Positions 24,134 to 32,404 of a stretch of DNA of 64,000 nt are shown here, piece after piece (position 1 is the stretch's first letter; each line of letters begins with the position of its first letter). The position numbers were made by a program, and so were the translations under genes. The stretch covers positions 4,707 to 68,706 of the forward strand of contig DASQSE010000132.1 in the NCBI GenBank assembly GCA_035642535.1, given 5' to 3'. The stretch is from Jatrophihabitans sp035642535. Its GTDB lineage: Bacteria; Actinomycetota; Actinomycetes; Mycobacteriales; Jatrophihabitantaceae. The notes under the pieces are model-generated. The model ran no database searches. It was not told where the DNA came from and saw nothing but the letters and a program-made list of their open reading frames with translations.

Positions 24134-24876
24134 GCGAACCCAGCGGCGTGCTGGTGATCATCCCGACCTACGACGAGCGGGAGAACATCGAGCAGATCAT
24201 CGACCGGGTCGTCACCGCCGTCCCGCAGGCGCACGTGCTCGTGGTCGACGACGGCAGCCCGGACGGCACAGGCAAGCTGGCCGATGCGATGGCCGAGGAG
24301 GATCTCCGCGTCCACGTGCTGCACCGGGCTGCCAAGGCCGGGCTCGGCGCTGCCTACGTCGCGGGATTCGACTGGGGTCTCGACAACGGCTACGACGTCC
24401 TCATCGAGATGGACGCGGACGGTTCGCATGCGCCGGAGCAGTTGCATCGGCTGCTCGCCGCGCTCGAACACGCGGACGTCGTGCTCGGTTCCCGGTACGT
24501 GCCGGGCGGTGCGGTCGTGAACTGGCCGCGCCGCCGCGAGGTGCTCTCCCGCAGCGGCAACCTGTACGTGCGGCTGGCCCTGGGGCTCAGCTTGCGGGAC
24601 GCGACCGGCGGCTATCGCGCGTTCCGCCGACCGGTGCTCGCGCGGATCGACTACGCACATGTCGCGTCGCAGGGTTACTGCTTCCAGGTCGACCTGGTCC
24701 GCCGCGCGGTCGACGCCGGATTCCGGGTCGTCGAGGTGCCGATCACCTTCGCCGAGCGCGAGCGCGGCGAGTCGAAGATGAGTGGGGCGATCGTCCGCGA
24801 GGCGTTCGTCCGGGTCGGCCAGTGGGGGATGGCCAAGCGCGGCGGGCAGGTGCGGGCCGCGCTCCGTCGCCCCTAA
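24130..24876 (+). CDS. ppm1: Polyprenol monophosphomannose synthase
   Basis: A 248-residue GT2 glycosyltransferase that moves mannose from GDP-mannose to polyprenyl phosphate, supplying lipomannan synthesis and protein mannosylation. The GT-A features are IIPTYDERENIEQII (about 10-24), VVDDGSPDGTG, EMDADGSH (the metal-binding DxD region) and GGYRAFRRPVL. A family signature ERERGESKMS lies near the end. It has no transmembrane domain of its own and would work with the membrane protein Lnt, to which it is translationally coupled by a 4-bp overlap. Confidence 0.95.
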   Translation: MSEPSGVLVIIPTYDERENIEQIIDRVVTAVPQAHVLVVDDGSPDGTGKLADAMAEEDLRVHVLHRAAKAGLGAAYVAGFDWGLDNGYDVLIEMDADGSHAPEQLHRLLAALEHADVVLGSRYVPGGAVVNWPRRREVLSRSGNLYVRLALGLSLRDATGGYRAFRRPVLARIDYAHVASQGYCFQVDLVRRAVDAGFRVVEVPITFAERERGESKMSGAIVREAFVRVGQWGMAKRGGQVRAALRRP

Positions 24877-24944
24877 CCCAGCAGTTGTCCGCCCTACGTG
24901 ACGCTGGGACGCCGCGAAGGGCGGACAAGTCGCGGAATTGGGCG

Positions 24945-24980
24945 AAAAACGACGCCGCCCGGTTGTTCCGGACGGCGTCG
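24945..24980 (-). terminator. Intrinsic terminator of rbpA
   Basis: Read on the minus strand, a strong stem (CGACGCCG against CGGCGTCG at the base, then CCGG/CCGG after one mismatch) with a 5-nt loop occupies 24950-24980. It is followed by five Ts (24945-24949 are A on the plus strand). It begins 15 nt after the rbpA stop, and it also lies between rbpA and the convergent ppm1, whose transcripts meet the same stem without a T tract. Confidence 0.85.
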
Positions 24981-24995
24981 CTTGGATCTACTGGG

Positions 24996-25343
24996 TCAGG
25001 CGGACTTGGCACCGCGCCGGGCGCGGAGCACGTCGAGCCGCTCGGCCAGCACCTCTTCGAGGTCGGCGATGGTGCGGCGCTCCATGAGCATGTCCCAGTG
25101 CGTGCGCGGCGCCTTCGTCTTCTTGGTCTCCGGCTCGGGGCCGTCGATGAGTTGCGCGACCGAACCGTCGAGGCGGCACTCCCAGGTGGTGGGGATTTCC
25201 GCGTCCTCGGAGAAGGGGACGCTGAACTCGTGCCCGCGTGGGCAGCGATATGCGGCAACGTTTCGCGGCGCCGGCTCGGCGCCGTACTCGGTTTCGTAGC
25301 TGATCGCGCCCAGCCGACTGCCCCGCAGCGTGCGATCTGCCAT
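24996..25343 (-). CDS. rbpA: RNA polymerase-binding protein RbpA
   Basis: A 115-residue essential actinobacterial transcription activator that binds the principal sigma factor and RNA polymerase. It starts MADRTLRGSRLGAISYET, has the central zinc-binding-type core (YRCPRGHEF ... TWECRLDG, with two Cys and a His visible) and the sigma-interacting helix RTHWDMLMERRTIADLEEVL. The ATG at 25343 has a strong GGGAGGTG ribosome-binding site at 7-nt spacing, so 21 in-frame upstream codons are left out. A hairpin-T5 terminator follows the stop. Confidence 0.97.
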   Translation of the reverse strand: MADRTLRGSRLGAISYETEYGAEPAPRNVAAYRCPRGHEFSVPFSEDAEIPTTWECRLDGSVAQLIDGPEPETKKTKAPRTHWDMLMERRTIADLEEVLAERLDVLRARRGAKSA

Positions 25344-25478
25344 AGTGGGCACCTCCCGGACGTCTGGATGTGAACAGGATGTTATGAGGGCAACGAACGA
25401 GCCCATTCAATGATTCCCCATATCGTCCGGACGCTCACGCCCTAAAGCCCGTTCGGCTCAGTTCGATGCCAGTCCGCG

Positions 25479-25904
25479 ATGGAAAGGGAGCAGATGAAGT
25501 TGGACCCGCGGCGCGTCCCGCTGCCCGCTGCCGAGTCGATGGCCCTGCAGATCTCGGCGGGCCGCACCGGCTTCGCGCTCGCGATGATGGCGGCTCCCAC
25601 GGCGTCCCTGCGGGCCCTCGGCGCCGACTCCGCGACCGCGCAGCGGGTCACCTGGGTCACGCGGATGTTGGCCGTCCGCGACGGCGCGCTCGGCGTGGGT
25701 GGATTCGTCGCCGCCCGGCGCGGCGGATCCGCCGCCCCATGGTTGGTCGCCGGCGCGGTGTCCGACGCGGTCGACGCGATGGTCATCGGGCGCGCGCTCG
25801 ACCAGGGCCGGGTCAAGGGGATCGTGCCCGCCGCCGTCGTACCGCTCGCCGCCCTCACAGCGGCGGTCGGCGCCCTGACGGCGCTGCGTACCCGCCGCCC
25901 CTAA
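25479..25904 (+). CDS. Small hydrophobic membrane protein, DUF4267-like
   Basis: A 141-residue protein with three or four Ala/Val/Leu-rich segments, at about 25-45, 62-80, 85-100 and 113-135. It resembles the DUF4267-type small membrane proteins that share a GRxxxGxxxMxAP-like beginning (here GRTGFALAMMAAP). No catalytic residues are evident. Two starts are possible, ATG 25479 and ATG 25494; a GGGAG stretch lies just before the second but very close to it. It ends 6 bp before the convergent phosphodiesterase gene. Confidence 0.65.
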   Translation: MEREQMKLDPRRVPLPAAESMALQISAGRTGFALAMMAAPTASLRALGADSATAQRVTWVTRMLAVRDGALGVGGFVAARRGGSAAPWLVAGAVSDAVDAMVIGRALDQGRVKGIVPAAVVPLAALTAAVGALTALRTRRP

Positions 25905-25910
25905 CCACCC

Positions 25911-26666
25911 TCAGGTACGCGCCGGCCACTGGCCGCGCGCGGCGAGCAGATCGCGGAGCACGTCCGCGCGGTCGGTCATGATGCCGTCGACGCCCATATC
26001 GAGCAGTCGGGTCATCTCGGCCACCTCATTGACGGTCCAGACGTGGACGGGCGCTCCGATGGCATGCGCGGCCGCGATGTAGCGGGCGTCGGTGAAGATC
26101 CGCGCGCCGACGCGGGCCGGCACCTGGGCGCAGCACCTGGACAGGATGACGCCGGGGGAGCGCCTCGGCAGCTTCAGCCGCAGCGCCGCACGCGGTCCCA
26201 ACGAGGTGCACAGCCGCGGGCCGAGGGCCTGCCGGACGGCCTCGATCCGTCCGGTCGAGAAGGCGCCGACGCACACCCGCTCGACGCTGCCCGTGTGCCG
26301 AATTGCGTCCACGACCGGGCCTACGCCCTGATCCGACTTCACGTCGAGGTTGATGCGTGTGTCCGGCCAGGCGGCAAGCAGGTCGGTCAGCAGCGGAATC
26401 GGCTCGCGGCCGCCGATCCGGGCGCGCTGCACCTCGGCCCAGGACAGGTCGGCGACGCGTCCGACCCGGTCGGTCACCCGGTTCAGCCGGGCGTCGTGGA
26501 ACGCAAGCGCGACGCCATCGGCCGTCACCCGGACGTCGGTCTCGAGGTAGCGGTAGCCGAGCCGTACCGCGCGCTCGAACGCGGCCATCGAGTTCTCCGC
26601 GCCGTCCGGCGCGAAGCCGCGATGCGCGAACGCGATCGGTGGCGGCGCGTCGAGAAACCGGGACAT
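25911..26666 (-). CDS. Glycerophosphodiester phosphodiesterase
   Basis: A 251-residue GDPD-family enzyme that cleaves glycerophosphodiesters to glycerol 3-phosphate and an alcohol. Catalytic and metal residues are visible: His15-Arg16 (AHRGFAPDGAEN), Glu42 and Asp44 (LETDVRVT), and His57-Asp58 (AFHDARLNR). Later strands LDVKSDQG and VHVWTVNE complete the TIM barrel. There is no signal peptide, so it should act in the cytoplasm. The start is ATG 26666. It lies 30 bp from the following tailed membrane protein on the same strand. Confidence 0.93.
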   Translation of the reverse strand: MSRFLDAPPPIAFAHRGFAPDGAENSMAAFERAVRLGYRYLETDVRVTADGVALAFHDARLNRVTDRVGRVADLSWAEVQRARIGGREPIPLLTDLLAAWPDTRINLDVKSDQGVGPVVDAIRHTGSVERVCVGAFSTGRIEAVRQALGPRLCTSLGPRAALRLKLPRRSPGVILSRCCAQVPARVGARIFTDARYIAAAHAIGAPVHVWTVNEVAEMTRLLDMGVDGIMTDRADVLRDLLAARGQWPART

Positions 26667-26696
26667 CGGCGCGACCGTACCTGATCGCGAAGCCGG

Positions 26697-27764
26697 TCAG
26701 CTCTTGTCGACGTGGGTGATGTACAGCGACCCGTCGGATTCCTTGGTCACCGTCACCGAGACATGAGACTTGCCGTCGATGCTCGTGAACTCGTAGACCG
26801 AACCCTGCGATCCGTTCGGCGCATACGGGCCGGAGCTTGCCAGGCTGTCGGTCACGTCCGACGGCACCATGCCCTGGTAGACGCAGCCCTTGGCCAGGTC
26901 GGCCTGCCCACCCTCGGCCAAGCCGATGTAGGCGTAGGCCACGGTTTGCGGATCGGACACGTAACTGCACGGGTTACCGGGATTCCCGCCACCGGTCGGT
27001 AGACCGGTGGGCAGGTCGGTCGGCGCTTGGGACGGGAAGGTCGGGACGCTGGTTGGGCCGCTACCGCTCGCCCCGCCGGACAGATTCGGACAGGCCTTCC
27101 AGTCGCCGCCCTCTTTGACGACGGGGAAGGTTGCGGGGACCGGGGTGCGGATCCGGTCGGTGGTCAAGCTCACCCGCACGACCGCGTGCGAGCCCTGCTC
27201 GCTGACCGACTTGATCTCGTAGGACCTGATCTTGCCGGCGCTTGCCAGCTGCCGCAGCGCGGGACTGTTCGCGTCGCGTGCGCAGAGCGCATCTCGGGCG
27301 GCGCTGAAATCGGCGGTCTTGCCTGCGTCGAGCAGCTTGCTGACCGCGTCTCTCGGCGTATTCGCGCTCGCGCTGTTCCCGGCGAAGAGGAAGTAGCCAC
27401 CCACGCCCAGTGCTGCGAGCACAACGACGATCACGCTAATGATCAGACCGCGCCGGCGGCCGCCACCGCCGCCGCCGGTGCCCGGTGCCGGGTAGCCGGG
27501 GTACTGCGGTGGCCCGCCCTCGGCCCCGAACTGCGGCACGGTCGGCTGCCCGTACGGCTGCCCGTACGGCTGGGTCGGGTACTGCTGCTGCCCGTACGGC
27601 TCGGTGGGGTACTGCTGCTGCCCGTACTCGGGCTGGCCGGGCGGTTGTTGGTAGGGAGGCTGCTGGCCATAGCCGGGTTGCTGCCCGTAGCCGGGCTGTT
27701 GGCTGTAGTTCGGATCCTGCCCGAACGACGAGCCGGTCGGATCGGGGTACCCCTGATCGCTCAT
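26697..27764 (-). CDS. Membrane protein with Q/P/Y/G-rich N-terminal tail
   Basis: A 355-residue protein built like the DUF4333 protein elsewhere in the window. Residues 1-105 are repeats of GYGQQP, YGQQQYPT and QPYGQPYG ending in Gly/Arg. A single helix is at about 106-128. An extracytoplasmic region has a possible NTF2-like or DUF4878-type fold (DAVSKLLDAGKTADFSAARDAL), a Ser/Thr/Pro linker, and a last domain with paired cysteines (NPCSYVSD and AKGCVYQG). The function is unknown. The ATG at 27764 follows GGAGG at 11 nt; earlier in-frame codons add only an implausible N-terminus. Confidence 0.75.
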   Translation of the reverse strand: MSDQGYPDPTGSSFGQDPNYSQQPGYGQQPGYGQQPPYQQPPGQPEYGQQQYPTEPYGQQQYPTQPYGQPYGQPTVPQFGAEGGPPQYPGYPAPGTGGGGGGRRRGLIISVIVVVLAALGVGGYFLFAGNSASANTPRDAVSKLLDAGKTADFSAARDALCARDANSPALRQLASAGKIRSYEIKSVSEQGSHAVVRVSLTTDRIRTPVPATFPVVKEGGDWKACPNLSGGASGSGPTSVPTFPSQAPTDLPTGLPTGGGNPGNPCSYVSDPQTVAYAYIGLAEGGQADLAKGCVYQGMVPSDVTDSLASSGPYAPNGSQGSVYEFTSIDGKSHVSVTVTKESDGSLYITHVDKS

Positions 27765-27891
27765 CGGAAAGCATTCCTCCCAGTGGATGCAAGCGCGAAC
27801 CATCGTTCGGCGACGAAGGAGAGCCGTCAAGGGCAGGCTGATACGCGGTCGTGCACAAAGTCCCAACGCCTGCCGCTTGGGGCACGCTAGA

Positions 27892-29538
27892 TCATGTCAG
27901 AGCGTCACGTAGCAGTTTTCCGGTGGCGTTTCTGGGCAAATCGTGCACGAACTCCACGTCGCGAGGGACCTTGTGCCGGGCCAGGTTGCCGCGCACGTGC
28001 GCCCGCACCGCGTCCACGTCCAGGTCGGCATCGGATGCGCGTACGACGAACGCCTTGAGCCGTTGGCCGAATTCGTCGTCGGGCACGCCGACCACCGCGG
28101 CATCGGCGATACCGGGATGCTCGATGAGCAGGTGCTCCACCTCCGCGGGGAACACGTTCTCGCCGCCGGATACGATCATGTCGTCGTCGCGGCCGTCGAT
28201 GAAGAGCAATCCGTCGGCGTCGAAGTGGCCGACGTCGCCGGAGGTGAGCAGCCCGTCGATCTCCTCCTTGCTGCCGCCGCCCGTGTAGCCGGTGAACCGG
28301 AGCCCGCTGCCGACGAACACCCGGCCGATCGTGTCCGGCGCGCACACCCGCCGGTCGTCCTCGTCGTAGAGGCGAACCGTGCACCCGACCGGCGCTCGAC
28401 CCACCGTCCCGGGCGCTTGCTTCCAGTCCTGCGGCGTCGCAACGGTCGCGACGGCTACCTCCGTCGAGCCGTACAGGTTGTAGATGACGTCGCCGAACAG
28501 CTCCGTCGCGCGGTTGCCGACGTCCGGTGCCAATGCCGAGCCGGCGCAGAAGAGGATGCGCAGCGCGGACGTGTCGAACTCGCGGATGTCCGCCTCGTCG
28601 ACAGCGAGGATGCGTTGCAGCATCGTCGGCACGACGACCAGCTCCTCGACCCGGTATTTCGCGAGCATTTCGAGAGTGGCGCGCGGTTCGAAGCGTCGGC
28701 GCATCAGTGTGGTCGAGCCCAGCGTGAGCGCCAACAGGAACTGCGACAGCCCGGTGGCGTGGAACAGCGGTGCGCCGAAAAGGATTCGTTCGCCCGGCCG
28801 CATCGGGATGCGGTCGAGGAACTGCGCGGCGGCGAACGGCGAGCCGACGTGCCGCGGTGCGCCCTTCGGAGTGCCGGTCGTGCCGCTGGTCAGCAGGACG
28901 AGCCCGCCCGGCGACTTCGGCCGCGGCGGCGGCGCGTCGCTCGCGCCGGCGATGAGCTGCTCGAGGGTCTCGTGCTCGGCCGCGTCGTCAACCCACGCGA
29001 GATAGCGCGGGATCGAGGACGGCACATCGCCCAGGATGTCGGTGAACTCGACGTCGTAGACGAGCGCCGAGACACCCTCGCGCTCGCACACGGCGGCGAA
29101 CTGCGGCTTCGCGAAGCCGGTGTTCATCAGCAGCAGCTTCGCGCCGGTCTTGCCGCACGCGAACATCGATTCGACCAAGCCGCGGTGGTCGCGGCAGAGC
29201 ACGGCCACCGTCGACGTTTCGTCGATGCCGCGTTCGCGCCATGCGTTGGCCAACGCGTTGGAGCGGCGGTCGAGCTCGCCGAAGGTGAGCTCGCCGCGCT
29301 CGTCGACCAGGCCGAGCATGCCCGGGTCACGGTCGGCGGCGATCCGGATCGTTGCGCCCAGGATCCCGTACCGGCGCAGTGCCAGCAGCGCATGCGCCGA
29401 GCGGTCGGGCCGGGTGAGCGGTGCGACGCCGGCCCGAACCAGGACGGCAGCCTCACGAGCGGTCGTGGGCAGCCGGCGGACCTGATCGGCGAGCATGCCG
29501 ACCTGCTGTCGGCCCGGCAGTCCGGGCAGGTTCAGCAT
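27892..29538 (-). CDS. Acyl-CoA synthetase (AMP-forming, FadD family)
   Basis: A 548-residue ANL-superfamily adenylating enzyme. The P-loop LLTSGTTGTPKGAPR, the YNLYGSTEVA motif, the DGRDDDMIVSGGENVFP hinge region and the C-terminal catalytic Lys in RNATGKLLRD are all present. Reaction: carboxylic acid + ATP + CoA to acyl-CoA; chain length or steroid side chain cannot be told. ATG 29538 has an AGGAGGTG ribosome-binding site 5 nt upstream, which excludes the longer in-frame reading. It lies 11 bp after the SDR gene, third in a P450-SDR-ligase operon, suggesting oxidation and then CoA activation of a lipid. Confidence 0.93.
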   Translation of the reverse strand: MLNLPGLPGRQQVGMLADQVRRLPTTAREAAVLVRAGVAPLTRPDRSAHALLALRRYGILGATIRIAADRDPGMLGLVDERGELTFGELDRRSNALANAWRERGIDETSTVAVLCRDHRGLVESMFACGKTGAKLLLMNTGFAKPQFAAVCEREGVSALVYDVEFTDILGDVPSSIPRYLAWVDDAAEHETLEQLIAGASDAPPPRPKSPGGLVLLTSGTTGTPKGAPRHVGSPFAAAQFLDRIPMRPGERILFGAPLFHATGLSQFLLALTLGSTTLMRRRFEPRATLEMLAKYRVEELVVVPTMLQRILAVDEADIREFDTSALRILFCAGSALAPDVGNRATELFGDVIYNLYGSTEVAVATVATPQDWKQAPGTVGRAPVGCTVRLYDEDDRRVCAPDTIGRVFVGSGLRFTGYTGGGSKEEIDGLLTSGDVGHFDADGLLFIDGRDDDMIVSGGENVFPAEVEHLLIEHPGIADAAVVGVPDDEFGQRLKAFVVRASDADLDVDAVRAHVRGNLARHKVPRDVEFVHDLPRNATGKLLRDALT

Positions 29539-29549
29539 CGCAACACCTC

Positions 29550-30377
29550 CTAGAGGAAGAGGTCGGTTTGCAGATCGTCCTCGTTGCCGGCACCGAAGCG
29601 ATAGCTGCTCAAGTCGGTGACGCCGGCCTCGGCGAGCACCTCGTCGTCGATGAAGCTGTTGGCGGTGCACTCGCGGGCCGGACGCGTGAGGATCTCGAAG
29701 GCGGCGTCGCCCATGATCTCCGGCCTGCGCGATACCGCGACGGCGGCGTCGCCGCCGAGCAGGTTCTGTACGGCGGCGGTGGCGATGATTGTGCGCGGCC
29801 ACAGGCAGTTCGCGGCGATGCCCTGCTCTCGTCGCGATTCGGCGACGCCGAGCGTCAGCATCGTCATCGCATACTTGCTCACCGTGTACGGGGCGTGCGC
29901 GGCGAGCCATTTGCGGTCCATGTTGAGCGGCGGCGACAGGGTCAGGACGTGCGGATTCGCCGCCTTCGCCAGATGCGGCAGCGCCAGGCTGGTGAGCAGG
30001 AACGTGCCGCGCGCGTTGATGTCGAGCATCAGGTCGTAGCGTTTGGTCGGCAGGTCGCCGACGTTGGCGAGGTTGATGGCCGACGCGTTGTTGACGACGA
30101 TGTCGACGCCGCCGAACCGCTCGACGGTCGCGCTCACCGCGGCAGCAACGGATGCCTCCTCGCGGACGTCGCCGACGATCGGCAGCGCCGTACCGCCGGC
30201 GGCCTCGATCTCCGCGGCCGCGGTGTGGATCGTGCCGGGCAGCCGCGGGTCGGGTTCATCGGTCTTGGCGATGATCGCGACGTTCGCGCCGTCGCGCGCG
30301 GCGCGCACCGCAATCGCCAGTCCGATGCCGCGGCTGCCGCCGGACATGACGATCGTCTTGCCGGCCAAGGAGGTCAC
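29550..30377 (-). CDS. Short-chain dehydrogenase, HSDL2-like
   Basis: A 275-residue SDR. The cofactor motif SGGSRGIG is at residues 12-19, NNAS is near 96, and the catalytic Tyr and Lys are in YTVSKYAM. An insert rich in Asp and Pro after the second strand (AKTDEPDPRLPGTI) and the long C-terminal part match the family of human HSDL2-like hydroxysteroid dehydrogenases. The start is GTG 30377. It lies 15 bp from the P450 gene and 11 bp from the acyl-CoA ligase gene, consistent with stepwise oxidation of one lipid or terpenoid substrate. Confidence 0.9.
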   Translation of the reverse strand: MTSLAGKTIVMSGGSRGIGLAIAVRAARDGANVAIIAKTDEPDPRLPGTIHTAAAEIEAAGGTALPIVGDVREEASVAAAVSATVERFGGVDIVVNNASAINLANVGDLPTKRYDLMLDINARGTFLLTSLALPHLAKAANPHVLTLSPPLNMDRKWLAAHAPYTVSKYAMTMLTLGVAESRREQGIAANCLWPRTIIATAAVQNLLGGDAAVAVSRRPEIMGDAAFEILTRPARECTANSFIDDEVLAEAGVTDLSSYRFGAGNEDDLQTDLFL

Positions 30378-30392
30378 ACAGACGTTCCTACC

Positions 30393-31709
30393 TCAGAGTC
30401 GATGCAGCCGCACGGGCAGGCCGTCCTTGGGCCGCGGCAGGGAGACCCAGTCGACCGGCATCCGGTAGCCGGGCGCGACGCTGATCCGATAACGCTGCAG
30501 CAACTGGTGCATGGCGGCCTTGACCTCCATGCCGCCGAAGTACATCCCGATGCACTTGTGGACGCCGTTGCCGAACGGCAGGTAGGCGTAGCGGTGCACC
30601 TTGTCCTCGCGGCGATGCTCGGCGAACCGCTCCGGATCGAAGCGCTCCGGCTCGGGCCAGAGCTCGGGCATGTGGTGCAGCCCCCAGAGGTGGACGGCGA
30701 GGTAGACCCCGGCCGGCACCTCGTGGCCGAGCAACTCGGTGTCGCGATTCGCGCGCCGGGTCAGGCCCGGAACAGGGGTGACGAGCCGCATCGACTCCTT
30801 CGTGACGAGATCGAGTGACACCAGGCGATCGAGGTTGCGGTACTCGATCGGAGCGGCACTCACGGCAGCGGACTCCGCTCGGCAGCGCTCCTGCCACTCC
30901 GGGTGGCGGGCCAGGTAGTAGGCCATCGTCGTGAGCGTGCTCGTCGAGGTGTCGTGCGCGGCCATGAGCAGGAAGATCATGTGATTGACGATGTCGCCGT
31001 CGCTGAACTGCTCGCCATCCTCGGACCGGGCGTGGCACAGCGCGCTCAACAGATCGCTTCCGTCGCCGGCGCGGTGGGCGACGACCCGCGGCCGCAGGTA
31101 GCGCTCCAGCACCTGGCGAGCGATAAGGCCGCGCCGCCAGCGGGTGCCGGGGACGGGCAGCCGGACGAACGCGGTGGCGGCGCGGACCGTCGCAGAGAAC
31201 GCCTGGTTGACGCGCGCCGACTCCGCGCCGATCTCGTCGGCCGTGAACGTTCGCGTCGCGACATCTAGCGTCAACTGCTTGACCGCGGGGTAGAAGCGCA
31301 GCGTGCCGGTCGGCCAGCTCGCCAGGCCGGCCGCGAGCGTCTCGTTGATCGGCTCCAGGTACCCGGCCAGCCGGTCCGCCGTGAAGGCCGCCTGCATGAT
31401 CCGGCGATGCCGATGGTGTTCCTGGCCGTCGAGCAGCATCAGGCCGCGGTCGAAGAACGGGCCGAGGAGCAGCCGCCAGCCGCTGGCGTCGTACACCCGG
31501 TCACGGTCCTGCAGCACCGCGCCGCACGCGTCGGGCCCCTCGACGTTGATCCAGGTCTGCCCCACGGCACGCGTCCAGGACACCGGGCCGTACTTCTCGT
31601 ACCACTCGAGCGTGGCGGCCATCCGGCCGTTGGCGAACCTCAGGCTGTTGCCGATCAGCGGCAACCCCGCGTCGCCCGGCATGGCCTTGGGGAGCGTCAT
31701 GGTGCCCAC
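30393..31709 (-). CDS. Cytochrome P450
   Basis: A 438-residue heme monooxygenase. The I-helix has AAHDTSTST with the acid-alcohol pair. The K-helix has ESMRL. The heme loop is FGNGVHKCIG with the thiolate Cys. There is no membrane anchor, as usual in bacteria. I start it at GTG 31709 because a TACGGT box lies exactly 7 nt upstream, preceded by TTGACA; ATG 31700 is the alternative. It is first in an operon with an SDR and an acyl-CoA ligase and is divergent from a TetR gene. The substrate is probably lipid- or steroid-like, by inference. Confidence 0.94.
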   Translation of the reverse strand: MGTMTLPKAMPGDAGLPLIGNSLRFANGRMAATLEWYEKYGPVSWTRAVGQTWINVEGPDACGAVLQDRDRVYDASGWRLLLGPFFDRGLMLLDGQEHHRHRRIMQAAFTADRLAGYLEPINETLAAGLASWPTGTLRFYPAVKQLTLDVATRTFTADEIGAESARVNQAFSATVRAATAFVRLPVPGTRWRRGLIARQVLERYLRPRVVAHRAGDGSDLLSALCHARSEDGEQFSDGDIVNHMIFLLMAAHDTSTSTLTTMAYYLARHPEWQERCRAESAAVSAAPIEYRNLDRLVSLDLVTKESMRLVTPVPGLTRRANRDTELLGHEVPAGVYLAVHLWGLHHMPELWPEPERFDPERFAEHRREDKVHRYAYLPFGNGVHKCIGMYFGGMEVKAAMHQLLQRYRISVAPGYRMPVDWVSLPRPKDGLPVRLHRL

Positions 31710-31716
31710 CAAGACG

Positions 31717-31744
31717 ACCGTAGTGTGATAACGGACGTTGTCAA
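31717..31744 (-). promoter_or_regulatory. Promoter of the P450 operon
   Basis: On the minus strand TTGACA (31739-31744), a 16-nt spacer and TACGGT (31717-31722) form a near-consensus housekeeping promoter. The -10 box is 7 nt from GTG 31709, so the message is probably leaderless. Confidence 0.7.
31727..31742. promoter_or_regulatory. Candidate TetR operator between P450 and tetR
   Basis: The 16-bp near-palindrome gataacggacgttgtc has 7-bp arms with one mismatch around a 2-nt centre. It overlaps the -35 box and spacer of the P450 promoter and lies just upstream of the divergent tetR promoter, so a repressor bound here could control both. Confidence 0.55.
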
Positions 31745-31768
31745 TATCGTGCCGATACGATTTGCGGC

Positions 31769-32404
31769 GTGAGTGTGAGTCGGGCCTACCGCGGCGTGCC
31801 GGCCGACGAGCGGCGCGCCCAGCGGCGCCGCGCCTTGATCGAGACCGCGCTCGACTGCCTGCGCGTGGACGGGATCGCAGGCGTGAGCGTGCGGTCGGTC
31901 TGCGCGAGAGCGAGGCTCACGCCGCGGTACTTCTACGAGAGCTTCGACGACCTCGACCAGTTGCTGGTCGCGTCGGTGGACACAGTGATCGACGAGGTGG
32001 CCGAGCGTGCGCTCGCCGCCCTGCGGGCCGCGCCGCCGGAGTTGCCGATGCAGGTGCGGGCCGCGATCGACGCCGGCTACGGCGTGGTGGCCACCGACCC
32101 GCGTAAGGCGAACGCGCTGCTCGTCGCGGCCTCCGGGCACGGCCCGCTGCGCGAGCGACGACACAAGATCGTCACCGATTACGCGGACCTGATCATGGAC
32201 AGCTTGCCGCTGCTGCGCGGCGTCGCCCTGTCCGAGCGGCGCACTGCGCGCGCGATGGCCCTGTTCGTCATGGGCGGTGCGGCCGAGGTTATCGAGGCGG
32301 TGCTGTCCGGCCGGCTGCGGATCTCGCGGACCAGGCTGGTCGACCAGCTCACCGCGATGTGGCTCAACGTGCTGCGCGGAATGGATCAAGCAGACCCGGC
32401 GTGA
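31769..32404 (+). CDS. TetR-family regulator of the P450 operon
   Basis: A 211-residue TetR protein. The helix-turn-helix lies at about residues 37-60 (GVSVRSVCARARLTPRYFYESF). The C-terminal all-alpha domain would bind an inducer, perhaps the P450 substrate or product. GTG 31769 follows TACGAT by 7 nt without a ribosome-binding site, another leaderless start. It is divergent from the P450 gene across about 60 bp that hold a near-palindrome. Its 3' end overlaps the convergent PH-domain gene by 41 bp, an unusually long overlap. Confidence 0.9.
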   Translation: MSVSRAYRGVPADERRAQRRRALIETALDCLRVDGIAGVSVRSVCARARLTPRYFYESFDDLDQLLVASVDTVIDEVAERALAALRAAPPELPMQVRAAIDAGYGVVATDPRKANALLVAASGHGPLRERRHKIVTDYADLIMDSLPLLRGVALSERRTARAMALFVMGGAAEVIEAVLSGRLRISRTRLVDQLTAMWLNVLRGMDQADPA

